Shown in pieces: positions 23,157-31,759 of a stretch of 36,909 nt of DNA; position 1 is the first letter of the stretch; each line of letters starts with the position of its first letter. Location: the NCBI GenBank assembly GCA_029932895.1, contig JAOZPF010000001.1, forward strand, positions 1-36,909, written 5' to 3'. Below the pieces are notes generated by a model. It was not told the DNA's origin. It saw only the letters and a list, made by a program, of their open reading frames with translations, and did not search any database. This DNA comes from Anaerolineae bacterium (GTDB lineage: Bacteria; Chloroflexota; Anaerolineae; B4-G1; DUEL01). Made by a program: the position numbers and the translations under genes.

Positions 23157-24500
23157 ATGCCCTATATCCCGCACAGTGACCAAGACCGGGACGCGATGCT
23201 CAAAGCCATCGGCGTCCGCTCCATAGAGGAGCTTTTTCAGGATGTGCCGCAGCGCGTCCGCTTTCCACCGCTCGACCTGCCCCCTGCTCTTTCTGAATTG
23301 GAGGCGAGGTGGGAGCTGGAGGCGCTGGCTGGGGTGAATTTCACCGCCGGCGATGGCCCTTGCTTCCTGGGAGCGGGAGCATACCATCATTTCGTCCCCG
23401 CCGTGGTGGACGCGGTGCTGCGCCGGGGTGAGTTCACTACTGCTTACACCCCCTATCAGCCCGAGATCAGCCAGGGAACCCTGCAGGCCATTTTCGAGTA
23501 CCAGACGATGATCTGTGAACTGACGGGGATGGAGGTCGCCAATGCCTCCCACTATGACGGCGCTACCGCCACCGCCGAGGCAGTCATCACCGCTGTCAAT
23601 GTGCAGCGAATGAAGCGGCGCAAGGCGATCATCTCTCCCCTGGTCCACCCGGAGTATCGGGCGGTGACGCGCACCTACACTCAGGGGATGGGGCTGACCA
23701 TCGTGGGCGATGAGGAGCCGCAGGCAAGCCTGGCGGACCTGGTGGCGCGGGTGGACGAAGAGACTGCCTGCCTGGTCGTCCAGACCCCCAATTTCTTGGG
23801 GCAGATCGAGGAACTGGAGGGGCTGGCAGACGCTGTCCACGCGAAGAAGGCACTTTTGATCGTCGTGGTCAACCCCATCAGTTTGGGGCTGCTCAAGCCG
23901 CCCGGCGCTTTTGGGGCCGATATCGTGGTGGGCGAGGGACAGGGGATGGGTGTCGGCCTGAACTTTGGCGGCCCGTACCTGGGGTTTTTCGCCACACGGA
24001 CCAAATACGTGCGCAAGATGTCCGGCCGGCTGGTCGGCCAGACGGTGGACGCGGAGGGAGAACGGGGGTTTGTCCTCACCCTCTCCACCCGCGAACAGCA
24101 TATCCGCCGCGAAAAGGCCACGTCCAACATCTGCTCCAACCAGGGGCTGGTGGCGCTGGCGGCGGCGGTCTACATGTCCGCGTTGGGCCGCCACGGGATG
24201 CGCCGCGTGGCCGAGCTGTGCTACCACCGTGCCCACTATGCCGCCGCGCGGATTGAGGCGCTGGATGGGTTCGCTGTCCTGCGGGAGAGACCGTTCTTCG
24301 ACGAGTTTGTGGTCCGCTGCCCCCGCCCGGTGTCAGAGATCAATGACATCCTGCTGGACGAGTGGGGCATCATCGGCGGTTACGATCTGGGGCAAGAGTA
24401 TGCTCACTTGCAGGATCACATGCTCCTGTGTGTGACCGAGATGAACCCCAGGAGCGAGATCAACCTGCTGGTGGAGGCGCTGGAGGAGGTCGTTTCATGA
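23157..24500 (+). CDS. gcvPA: Glycine dehydrogenase (decarboxylating), subunit 1
   Basis: A 447-residue N-terminal-half subunit of the P-protein. It assembles with GcvPB to decarboxylate glycine on PLP and pass the aminomethyl group to lipoyl-GcvH. Family stretches: CFLGAGAYHHFVPAVVDAVL, FTTAYTPYQPEISQGTLQAI, NASHYDGATATAEA, GEGQGMGVGLNFGGPYLGF, RLVGQTVDAEG, REQHIRREKATSNICSNQ. Start ATG 23157 (MPYIPHS) follows GAGGTG. A 16-codon upstream extension exists but is encoded by the heptamer repeat, so it is not used. Its stop overlaps the gcvPB start (ATGA at 24497-24500). Confidence 0.96.
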   Translation: MPYIPHSDQDRDAMLKAIGVRSIEELFQDVPQRVRFPPLDLPPALSELEARWELEALAGVNFTAGDGPCFLGAGAYHHFVPAVVDAVLRRGEFTTAYTPYQPEISQGTLQAIFEYQTMICELTGMEVANASHYDGATATAEAVITAVNVQRMKRRKAIISPLVHPEYRAVTRTYTQGMGLTIVGDEEPQASLADLVARVDEETACLVVQTPNFLGQIEELEGLADAVHAKKALLIVVVNPISLGLLKPPGAFGADIVVGEGQGMGVGLNFGGPYLGFFATRTKYVRKMSGRLVGQTVDAEGERGFVLTLSTREQHIRREKATSNICSNQGLVALAAAVYMSALGRHGMRRVAELCYHRAHYAAARIEALDGFAVLRERPFFDEFVVRCPRPVSEINDILLDEWGIIGGYDLGQEYAHLQDHMLLCVTEMNPRSEINLLVEALEEVVS

Positions 24501-25960
24501 TAGAGCCCTTGATCTTTGAGATCTCCCGCCCTGGACGTTGCGCCACGTCGCTGCCAGAGCTGGATGTGGAGCCGGCCGAACTGCCCGCCGGATTGGTGCG
24601 CGAGGAGTTGAGCCTGCCGGAGGTGAGCGAGGCCGACCTGATTCGCCACTACACCCGCCTCTCCCAGTTGAACTATGCGGTTGATACCGGCTTTTATCCT
24701 CTTGGCTCCTGTACGATGAAGTACAACCCCAAGATCAACGAGGAGGTGGCCCGTCTGCCTGGCTTTGCCCGCCTCCATCCCTATCAAGACGTGGAGACAG
24801 TGCAGGGGGCGCTTTTCCTGATGTACTCTTTGCAGGCGTTCCTGCAAGAGATCGGCGGGTTCGCCGGGGTCAGCCTCCAGCCAGCGGCGGGGGCTCACGG
24901 CGAGCTGACCGGCGTGCTGATGATGCGCGCCTATCACCTGGACCGGGGGGATGTGGCGCGGGACGTGGTCTTGGTACCCGACTCGGCCCACGGCACCAAC
25001 CCCGCCAGCATATCGATGAGTGGCCTCAGAGCGGTGGAGGTTCCTTCAGATGAGCGGGGCAACGTGGACCTGGAAACGCTGGCGGCGGCCTGCCGGGAGC
25101 ATAGCGACCACCTGGTCGGGATGATGCTCACCAATCCCAACACGTTGGGGCTGTTCGATGAGCACCTGGCAGAGATAGTCGCTCTGGTCCACGAGCATGG
25201 CGGGCTGATGTACGGCGACGGGGCCAACATGAACGCGCTGCTGGGGATCACCCGACCGGGCGATCTGGGATTCGACGTCCTGCACTACAACCTGCACAAG
25301 ACCTTTAGCACCCCTCACGGCGGCGGCGGCCCTGGTTCTGGGCCGGTTGGCGCTTCATCGGCGTTGGTCGATTTCCTGCCCGGGCCTATCGTGGCGATTG
25401 ACCCTGAGCGGTCGGAGGGGGACGATCCTTTCTTTGCCCTGATCAATCCGCCCAAGTCGATTGGCCGTGTCAAGAGTTTTTACGGCCATTTTGGCGTGAT
25501 GGTGCGGGCCTACACCTACATTCGGATGTTGGGGGCGGAGGGGTTGCGCCGGGTGGCGGAGTATGCTGTGCTCAATGGCAACTACCTGATGAGCCAGATC
25601 AAGGATGTCTACCACGTTCCTTACGACCGCACCTGCATGCACGAGTTTGTCTGCGAGGGGCGCTTTCCCGATGCTCCGGGCGTGCGGGCCCTGGATATTG
25701 CCAAGCGGCTGATCGATTACGGCTTCCACCCGCCGACCAACTATTTTCCCCTCATCGTCCACGAGGCACTGATGATTGAGCCCACCGAGACAGAGAGCAA
25801 AGAAACGCTGGACCGGTTTGCCGAGGCGCTGCTCAAGATCGCCCAGGAGGCACGCACCGATCCCGCTCTCTTGCATCAGGCACCACACAACGCTCCGCTG
25901 CGGCGGCTGGATGAGGTGCGGGCGGCCAAAGAGTTGATCCTGCGCTGGCAGCCCGAGTAA
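24497..25960 (+). CDS. gcvPB: Glycine dehydrogenase (decarboxylating), subunit 2
   Basis: A 487-residue C-terminal-half subunit of P-protein carrying the PLP lysine Lys268 in NLHKTFSTPHGGGGPGSGP. Other family stretches are NYAVDTGFYPLGSCTMKYNP, LQPAAGAHGELTGVLMMRAY, PDSAHGTNPAS and MYGDGANMNALLG. The start overlaps the gcvPA stop by 4 nt, the usual two-subunit arrangement in Gram-positives, Thermus and Chloroflexi. With gcvH and the T-domain at 15502-18711, only the L-protein (lpd) is missing from the window. Confidence 0.97.
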   Translation: MIEPLIFEISRPGRCATSLPELDVEPAELPAGLVREELSLPEVSEADLIRHYTRLSQLNYAVDTGFYPLGSCTMKYNPKINEEVARLPGFARLHPYQDVETVQGALFLMYSLQAFLQEIGGFAGVSLQPAAGAHGELTGVLMMRAYHLDRGDVARDVVLVPDSAHGTNPASISMSGLRAVEVPSDERGNVDLETLAAACREHSDHLVGMMLTNPNTLGLFDEHLAEIVALVHEHGGLMYGDGANMNALLGITRPGDLGFDVLHYNLHKTFSTPHGGGGPGSGPVGASSALVDFLPGPIVAIDPERSEGDDPFFALINPPKSIGRVKSFYGHFGVMVRAYTYIRMLGAEGLRRVAEYAVLNGNYLMSQIKDVYHVPYDRTCMHEFVCEGRFPDAPGVRALDIAKRLIDYGFHPPTNYFPLIVHEALMIEPTETESKETLDRFAEALLKIAQEARTDPALLHQAPHNAPLRRLDEVRAAKELILRWQPE

Positions 25961-25983
25961 GGACCCGGCGGAGGTCACCGATT

Positions 25984-26508
25984 GTGGGCGATCAAGTTAT
26001 CCTGGTAGACGGGGACGACCGAGAGACCGGTGTCGGCGACAAGATGGCTGTGCACCGCGAAGGCGCACTCCATCGCGCCTTTTCGGTCTTTGTCTTTGAT
26101 TCGCAGGGGTTGATGCTTCTCCAGCGGCGGGCGGAGGCCAAGTACCATTCCGGCGGCCTCTGGAGCAACGCCTGTTGCAGCCATCCGCGGCCTGGAGAGT
26201 CGACCCTGGCGGCGGCCCACCGCAGGTTGCAGGAGGAGATGGGCTTTGACTGTCCCCTGGAGGAGGCTTTCAGCTTCACCTACCGCGTCCGGCTGGATAA
26301 CGACCTCTTTGAGCACGAGTTCGATCACGTCCTGGTGGGGACGTTCGATGGCGAGCCTGTCCCCAACTCGGAGGAGGTCGCCGGGTGGAGATGGGTCGAT
26401 GTGGAGGAGCTAGAGCGGGACGTTAGGGAGAACCCGAAGCGGTACACCCACTGGTTCAGGATCGTCCTCAGCAGGGTGGTCGACTGGCTGAGGGCAGAGC
26501 GGGCCTGA
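25984..26508 (+). CDS. idi: Isopentenyl-diphosphate isomerase, type I
   Basis: A 174-residue Nudix-fold enzyme interconverting IPP and DMAPP, which supplies isoprenoids and the miaA substrate. Metal- and substrate-binding features: His24 and His30 (VHREGALHRAF), the catalytic Cys65 in SNACCSHPR and the catalytic Glu112 in LFEHEFDHVL; Nudix-type segment AAHRRLQEEMGF. Start GTG 25984, with GGAGG about 9 nt upstream. It lies 23 nt after gcvPB and is probably cotranscribed. Its stop codon sits in a hairpin shared with the convergent PAP2 gene. Confidence 0.93.
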   Translation: MGDQVILVDGDDRETGVGDKMAVHREGALHRAFSVFVFDSQGLMLLQRRAEAKYHSGGLWSNACCSHPRPGESTLAAAHRRLQEEMGFDCPLEEAFSFTYRVRLDNDLFEHEFDHVLVGTFDGEPVPNSEEVAGWRWVDVEELERDVRENPKRYTHWFRIVLSRVVDWLRAERA

Positions 26509-26523
26509 CCGCCCCGGTCAGGC
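26503..26523. terminator. Bidirectional hairpin spanning the idi and PAP2 stop codons
   Basis: An 8-bp perfect inverted repeat (26503-26510 GCCTGACC with 26516-26523 GGTCAGGC, 5-nt loop GCCCC) lies exactly at the convergent gene ends. The idi TGA (26506-26508) is in the left arm and the PAP2 stop (26518-26520) in the right arm. There is no T-tract on either side, so this is hairpin-only evidence. Confidence 0.5.
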
Positions 26524-27405
26524 GCTCGTCTCGACCAAGCGCAGCCGGGCAAAGAACCACGGCGCGCCAAACGAACCCCACAGCCCCACGAGGGCATAAC
26601 GGATGGCGCGGAGCAGCAATGCTGGCTCCGCATCGCCAAAGATGGTCTTTAGCCCCAGCCAGAGGCCGGCGAGGACCACTGCGCCCAGCAGGAACCGCAC
26701 CAATCGCTTCCACCACACTCCGCCGCTCTCGAACCTCACCCACCGCCGCTCCAGGACGAACCCCACCCCCATCCCCAGCAGGGTCGCCGCCGGGGTGACT
26801 GGTTCCGGCGCGGGCACCGCCACCATCATCAGCACGGGTACCACCAGTGCCACGCCAAGTTGCCAGGCCAGACCGCTTGCCCTCAGCCACGGCTCCACCT
26901 TCGGCTCCAGCCAGAGATAGGCCAGGAGCAGGAGCACGCCAAAGAGCAGCCCACCCAGGACATCGGTGGGGAAGTGGACCCCCAGGTAGATGCGCGAGAG
27001 GGCGATCAGCAGAATCAGCGTCAGTGCCACCACCCAGAACCAGGTGCGGCGCAGTTGCGTAGCCAGATAGCCCCAGATTGCGACCGCGTCCTGCGAGTGA
27101 CCGCTAGGGAACCCATAACCACTGGCTGGAGAGAGGGGGTGCACCTGTTGTGGCGCGTACTCGAAAGGGCGCGGTTGGGCCAGCAGTGTCTTGGCCGTTT
27201 TGTTGGTATAGTCGCAGCAGAGGAAAAATACCGTCAACCTGGCACCTAGCTCCCTGTCAAAGCACCAGTAGATGAAAGGGAGGAGGAGCAGAATGGAAGG
27301 TTCCTCCCCCAGGAAAGTAAAGAACCTGAAGGGCGCGTCCAGCGCCGGGCTGAACTGCTGGAACCAGAGGATGATGTTGATACCCCAATCTAGGACATGT
27401 TCCAC
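26518..27405 (-). CDS. PAP2-family membrane phosphatase
   Basis: A 295-residue polytopic membrane protein of the phosphatidic-acid-phosphatase type 2 family, which hydrolyses lipid phosphates or pyrophosphates such as undecaprenyl pyrophosphate. The three active-site motifs are intact: K72-x6-R79-P80 (KTLLAQPRP), PSGH at 100-103, and SRIYLGVHFPTD at 137-148 (Ser137, Arg138, His144, Asp148). About six membrane segments are expected in the first 170 residues, and the C-terminal ~120 residues add further hydrophobic stretches beyond the core. Start GTG 27405, preceded by GGAGGAAA. It is the last gene of the asp23-fakA-degV-recG-coaD operon. The substrate cannot be told from sequence. Confidence 0.9.
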   Translation of the reverse strand: MEHVLDWGINIILWFQQFSPALDAPFRFFTFLGEEPSILLLLPFIYWCFDRELGARLTVFFLCCDYTNKTAKTLLAQPRPFEYAPQQVHPLSPASGYGFPSGHSQDAVAIWGYLATQLRRTWFWVVALTLILLIALSRIYLGVHFPTDVLGGLLFGVLLLLAYLWLEPKVEPWLRASGLAWQLGVALVVPVLMMVAVPAPEPVTPAATLLGMGVGFVLERRWVRFESGGVWWKRLVRFLLGAVVLAGLWLGLKTIFGDAEPALLLRAIRYALVGLWGSFGAPWFFARLRLVETSA

Positions 27406-27463
27406 GGCTGTTTCCTCCTCTACAGACTGTTGGGCGGCCCGGCAATGGGCCGTGGCCCACGCG

Positions 27464-27946
27464 CTATGTTCCCGCCGGGCTTTCGGGCGTGGTCTCCTCT
27501 GCCTGTTCCACCTGGATGCGCCTCAGGCCGTTTTCCACCACGCGCAGCGTCCGCTGGAGTTCTTCCTCCAGTTGGCAGAGGGCATTGAAGGCATACTCCT
27601 GGGCATCGCGGCGGAGGGTGGCTGCCTCCCGTTCCGCCTTCTGACGGATGGCGGCGGCGCGTGCCTCGGCGGCCTGGGCGATGGCGTGCTCACCGGAAAG
27701 CTCGCCGGCCCGCGCTTCGGCCTCGCGGACGAGTTGCTCTGCTCTTTCCCGCGCCTCGGCCATGATCTTGTCCCGCTCCCGGCCGATCCGTTGTGCGCGC
27801 CGCACCTCGTCGGGAATCGAGATGCGCATCTGATCGATGAGCGTTCGGATGGACCGTTCGTCCACCAGCCGGATCGTGGTGAAGGGGATGCGCACGCCCT
27901 TTTTTATACTCTCTTCGAGACGGTCTACCAGGTATAGAATATCCAT
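27464..27946 (-). CDS. Coiled-coil protein of unknown function downstream of coaD
   Basis: A 160-residue charged protein. The N-terminal ~40 residues (MDILYLVDRLEESIKKGVRI, then TTIRLVDERSIRTLIDQMRI) look globular and conserved. Residues about 45-140 are rich in Ala, Glu, Arg and Gln with heptad-like spacing (RERDKIMAEARERAEQLVRE), predicting a long coiled coil like ATP-synthase subunit b or DivIVA-type proteins. No signal peptide is seen. Start at 27946 is preferred over 27952 because GGAGG is six nt upstream. I recall similar proteins next to coaD in other bacteria, but no function is known to me. A scaffold or division-related role is only a guess. Confidence 0.75.
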   Translation of the reverse strand: MDILYLVDRLEESIKKGVRIPFTTIRLVDERSIRTLIDQMRISIPDEVRRAQRIGRERDKIMAEARERAEQLVREAEARAGELSGEHAIAQAAEARAAAIRQKAEREAATLRRDAQEYAFNALCQLEEELQRTLRVVENGLRRIQVEQAEETTPESPAGT

Positions 27947-27981
27947 CGCCATCCTCCGGCCGGTTCGGTGTACGAGACCGG

Positions 27982-28506
27982 CTAGTCCCGCAACGACACG
28001 AGGGGCACGGCCCCTTGCTGTTGGTCCAACTCCCTGCGCTTTTCCTCCAGCGCGGCTATCACGCTCGGCGAGGCCATCCTGGTGATGTCGCCGCCCAGCA
28101 TGGCGACCTCTTTGACGATGCTCGAACTCAGGAAAGCATACTCCTGTCGGGTCATCAGGCAGACGAATTCGATCTCTGGTGCCAGTTGTCGGTTGGTGAG
28201 GGCCATCTGGTATTCCCACTCAAAGTCGCTTATCACCCGCAGCCCACGGACGATGGCGTGGGCACCGACCTGGCGCGCGAGGTCGACGGTGAGGCCATCA
28301 TAGGCCATCACCTCGATGTTGTCCATCCCCTTGAGCGCCTCGCGGGCCATAGTGACCCGTTCCTCGGTGGTGAACAGGAGGTGTTTGGCCGGGCGGTCAT
28401 AGATGGCGACGACGAGGTGGTCAAAGATAGCCGCAGAGCGGACAGCGATGTCAATGTGACCGAGGTGGATGGGGTCGAATGTGCCGGGATAGACGGCGCG
28501 GTTCAT
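27982..28506 (-). CDS. coaD: Phosphopantetheine adenylyltransferase
   Basis: A 174-residue nucleotidyltransferase catalysing the penultimate step of coenzyme A synthesis. The HxGH motif is at 14-17 within PGTFDPIHLGHIDI; the substrate-binding FEWEYQMALTNRQLAPEIE and the C-terminal FLSSSIVKEVA (the ISSTxVR-like motif) are present. The ATG overlaps the recG stop by one nucleotide (TGATG), so the genes are coupled. Slightly longer than the ~160-residue family norm because of a tail of about 15 residues. Confidence 0.96.
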   Translation of the reverse strand: MNRAVYPGTFDPIHLGHIDIAVRSAAIFDHLVVAIYDRPAKHLLFTTEERVTMAREALKGMDNIEVMAYDGLTVDLARQVGAHAIVRGLRVISDFEWEYQMALTNRQLAPEIEFVCLMTRQEYAFLSSSIVKEVAMLGGDITRMASPSVIAALEEKRRELDQQQGAVPLVSLRD

Positions 28507-30917
28507 CAGCTCGCCTCTCCCTCTCCTGCTTCCCACATCTCTGCTACCCGGCGGGCCAGCAGGTGGTGTTCCGGCTGCTCCAGTTCCGCGTCCTCCTGGA
28601 GCAGCTCCCGTGCCGCTTGCCGTGCCTCCTCCAGCAGGCGCAGGTCTGTCAGAGAGACCATCCTCAGGTCGGGGAAACCCGACTGACGTGTGCCCAAGAA
28701 CTCGCCTGGCCCGCGCAGGTCCAGGTCCTTTTGTGCCAGGGCGAAACCGTCGCTGGTGGTCTCCACCGCCGCCAGTCGTTCCATAGCCTCGGGCGAGTTC
28801 GAATCGGAAACGAGGAGGCAGTAGGAGGGATGTTCCCCCCGCCCGACCCGGCCGCGGAACTGGTGGAGCTGGGCCAGACCGAACCGCTCCGCTCCTTCGA
28901 TCAGCATCACGGTGGCGTTGGGCACGTCGATGCCCACCTCCACCACCGATGTCGCCACCAGGATGTCCAATTCGCCGGCGGCGAAGGCGACCATCGTCGT
29001 CTCCTTCTCCTCCGAGCGCATCCGACCGTGGAGCAGGCCCAGCCGCAGGTCGGCAAAGACCTCCTCTTGGAGGCGGCGGTACTCTTCGACGGCAGCTTTG
29101 GCCTCGATCTTGTCCGATTCCTCCACCAAGGGGCAGATGATGAACCCTTGGTGTCCCTTGGCGACCTGGTTGCGAAGGAAGGCATAAGCCCGCTCCCGTT
29201 CTCGGGGCAGGATCACGCGCGTGGTGATTGGCTGGCGGCCTGGCGGCATCTCGTCGATGACCGAGACATCGAGGTGGCCCCAGATGGTCAGTTGGAGGGA
29301 GCGGGGTATGGGGGTGGCAGTCATGACCAGCAGGTGGGGATTGTACTCCTCCCTGCCATCGCGTCCTTTCTGGCGCAGGGCGGCCCGTTGTCGCACCCCA
29401 AAGCGGTGCTGTTCGTCGATCACCACCAGCGCCAGGTTGTGAAAGGTGACGTTCTCCTGGATGAGGGCCTGGGTGCCGACGACGATGTCGATACTGCCGT
29501 CGGCGAGCCCGGCATAGACCGCCTCCCGCTCCTGACCGGTGACGCGATTGGTGAGGAGGCGGATGACCGGCGCGCGACCGGGCCACGCGGCAAAGAGCTG
29601 GGTCAGTGTGTTGATATGCTGTTCGGCCAGAATCTCGGTGGGGGCCATCATCGCCGTCTGGGCACCGGCGTTCACTGCCAGCGCCATCGCCGCTGCCGCC
29701 ACCGCCGTCTTGCCCGATCCCACATCTCCTTGCAGGAGTCGGTTCATCGGCGCGGTGGAGCGCAAATCGGAGACGATCTCGGCCAATGCCCGTTGCTGGG
29801 CGGAGGTGAGCTGAAACGGCAGGCTGAGCACAAAGCTCTGCAACGTCTCGTCGCTCACGTTCAGTTGGGGGCCAGAGGTGGAGCGGTAAAGGAGCCGCTG
29901 GCGCAGCAACCCCAGTTGGAAAATGAACATCTCGTCAAAGGCCAGCCGGCGGCGGGATTGTTTCAGAAGTTGGGGGTTGTCGGGGAAATGGACCTGCCGG
30001 AGAGCGGTGGGCAGGTCCAGCAGGTTGTGCCGCTCCAGGATGGATGGTGGCATGGGGTCCGGTATGCGCGGGGCCCAATAGTCCACTGTGCGTTTGACCA
30101 GTTGCCGTACCCAGCGCCCGTTGATCCCGGCGGTGAGGGGATAGACCGGGACGAGTCGTCCGGTGTGGAGGAGTTCGCGCTGCAGCGGCTCCCACTGGGG
30201 GGAGGTGAAACAGGGCCGGCCGAGGTACTCGTCCACCTTGCCGCTGACGACGATCTGTTGACCAGAGTGGATGCGTTCGGCCAGGTAGGGTTGGTTGAAC
30301 CAGGTCGCTTCGATAAAGCCTGTGCCGTCGGAGAGGACGGCTTTGAAGAGAGTGGTCCCGCCACGTGTCCTGCGGCTTCCCGCGTCCCAGACCTTGGCGA
30401 CGACGGTGACTTCCTCCCCGTACTCCACCCGGTTGATCGGTTTGAGGTGGGAAAAGTCGTCATAGCGGCGGGGAAGGAAAGTGAGGAGGTCGCCGATAGT
30501 GTGCAACCCCAGGCGGGCCAGCCTTTTGGCCTGCTGCGGCCCCACGCCCCGCAGGGCGGTGAGAGGGGCGTGGAGGCCAGAGGGCTCCTTCGCCGGCACC
30601 GTTGGGCGGGGGCGAGGCTGGCGGGACTTGGGCACTTTCGGAGAGGAGGGTGGGGCATCCGCCGGCCCCGCTTCCAACAGCGTGACCAGCCCGCGCAGGG
30701 CGGGGCCCCGCTCCTCGGGCGTGGAGAGGTCACTGTAGGCGCGCAGCCGGTCGGCCACTGCCTGAGCCCAGCCGGCTGCTGTCGGGCCGAAAGCGTCGTT
30801 CGCCTCGCGGAGCCAGGTGTCGGCAAAGCGTCCCAGGCCGCCAAAGACGGCCTTGTCCTGGAGCTTTTCCGCCTCCAGTTGAAGAATCTTGGATAGTTTC
30901 TCGATGGGTGTTGTCAT
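28506..30917 (-). CDS. recG: ATP-dependent DNA helicase RecG
   Basis: An 803-residue SF2 helicase that remodels stalled replication forks and Holliday junctions. An N-terminal extension of about 110 residues with a Pro/Lys/Arg-rich linker precedes the wedge (OB) domain, which begins around LTALRGVGPQQAKRLARLG. Helicase motifs: Walker A LLQGDVGSGKT (Lys403), DExH box VVIDEQHRFG, TATPIPRSLQLT, VGIDVPNATVMLIEGAERFG and QFRGRVGRGEHPSYC. The usual length is about 690, so the extension is notable, although similar extensions occur in other phyla. It is 9 nt downstream of degV and overlaps coaD by one base. Confidence 0.97.
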   Translation of the reverse strand: MTTPIEKLSKILQLEAEKLQDKAVFGGLGRFADTWLREANDAFGPTAAGWAQAVADRLRAYSDLSTPEERGPALRGLVTLLEAGPADAPPSSPKVPKSRQPRPRPTVPAKEPSGLHAPLTALRGVGPQQAKRLARLGLHTIGDLLTFLPRRYDDFSHLKPINRVEYGEEVTVVAKVWDAGSRRTRGGTTLFKAVLSDGTGFIEATWFNQPYLAERIHSGQQIVVSGKVDEYLGRPCFTSPQWEPLQRELLHTGRLVPVYPLTAGINGRWVRQLVKRTVDYWAPRIPDPMPPSILERHNLLDLPTALRQVHFPDNPQLLKQSRRRLAFDEMFIFQLGLLRQRLLYRSTSGPQLNVSDETLQSFVLSLPFQLTSAQQRALAEIVSDLRSTAPMNRLLQGDVGSGKTAVAAAAMALAVNAGAQTAMMAPTEILAEQHINTLTQLFAAWPGRAPVIRLLTNRVTGQEREAVYAGLADGSIDIVVGTQALIQENVTFHNLALVVIDEQHRFGVRQRAALRQKGRDGREEYNPHLLVMTATPIPRSLQLTIWGHLDVSVIDEMPPGRQPITTRVILPRERERAYAFLRNQVAKGHQGFIICPLVEESDKIEAKAAVEEYRRLQEEVFADLRLGLLHGRMRSEEKETTMVAFAAGELDILVATSVVEVGIDVPNATVMLIEGAERFGLAQLHQFRGRVGRGEHPSYCLLVSDSNSPEAMERLAAVETTSDGFALAQKDLDLRGPGEFLGTRQSGFPDLRMVSLTDLRLLEEARQAARELLQEDAELEQPEHHLLARRVAEMWEAGEGEAS

Positions 30918-30925
30918 AATGCTCC

Positions 30926-31759
30926 TCAGGCGGCTGTGATAGCTGCAATGCCCAGTGCGCGGGGGCCGAGGTGTGTACCCACCACCGGCCCGACCTCGCT
31001 GACCGGGATTGGACCTGAAAAAAGAGCGCGGAGGCGGCTGTGAAAGAGGTCCACGTCGGGAGCGGCAGTGTGGATCAGGACCAGCCGCTCCAGCCGGCCC
31101 AGGCCGGCGATCATTTCCAATAACTTGTCGATGGCCCGGTGGCGGGTGCGAACCTGCCCGATCAGGGACGCCTCGCCCTGGTATAATTCGATGAGCGGTT
31201 TGATGCGCAGGAGGCGGGCGGCGACGGCCTGGGCCCAGGCCACGCGCCCGCTGCGGTGCAGATAGGTCAGTGTGTCCAGCACCCCCAGGATGCGGATGCG
31301 TGGCTGGATATCCTGGATGTGGGCCAGAATCTCGCTGACGCTCTTGCCAGCGGCAGCGTCCTCCGCCGCGACGATCGCTTGCAACCCCAACCCCATCAGC
31401 ACCTGCTTCGAATCTACCAGGTGGACCTCTAGTTCGGGTACTTCCATGCTTCCCAGGCGAGCTACGTTGAGCATCCCGCTGAGAGTGGTCGATACCAGGA
31501 TGGCGATGACCTGGTCTACCTGGCTGGACAGTTGGCGGAAGGCGGCGGCAAAGTCGTAGGCGGGTGGCACGGCGGTGGTGGGGGTCTCTTTCAGCGCGGG
31601 CAGGCGGCGGTAGAACTCGGCGCGGGTGATCTGTTCCCCGTCGCGCAGGCTCTGGCCATCCATCTGGACGTAGGCCGGGACTATGGTGATGCCCAGGCGA
31701 CGGGCAATGTCCCCCGGTATGTCCGAAGTGCTGTCGGTCAGGATAGAAATCCGGCTCAT
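30926..31759 (-). CDS. DegV family fatty-acid-binding protein (FakB-like), copy 1
   Basis: A 277-residue DegV/FakB protein. In the FakAB system it binds a fatty acid and presents its carboxylate to the FakA kinase. N-terminus MSRISILTDSTSDIPGDIA with the expected TDS motif; other family stretches are KETPTTAVPPAYDF, ILVSTTLSGMLNVA, VDSKQVLMGLGL, TYLHRSGRV, and the C-terminal VGPVVGTHLGPRALGI. Its start overlaps the stop of the second DegV gene by one nucleotide (TAATG). It lies between that gene and recG in the fakA operon. Fatty-acid specificity is not readable. Confidence 0.92.
   Translation of the reverse strand: MSRISILTDSTSDIPGDIARRLGITIVPAYVQMDGQSLRDGEQITRAEFYRRLPALKETPTTAVPPAYDFAAAFRQLSSQVDQVIAILVSTTLSGMLNVARLGSMEVPELEVHLVDSKQVLMGLGLQAIVAAEDAAAGKSVSEILAHIQDIQPRIRILGVLDTLTYLHRSGRVAWAQAVAARLLRIKPLIELYQGEASLIGQVRTRHRAIDKLLEMIAGLGRLERLVLIHTAAPDVDLFHSRLRALFSGPIPVSEVGPVVGTHLGPRALGIAAITAA

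Noticed and set aside
22521..24236. 571-codon minus-strand frame opposite gcvH/gcvPA
   Set aside because: Shadow frame that runs across the promoter, the repeat array and two real genes.
28479..30896. 805-codon open frame on the plus strand opposite recG
   Set aside because: It is the antisense shadow of recG in GC-rich DNA. The recG frame shows all helicase motifs in order, while this translation has no recognisable domain.
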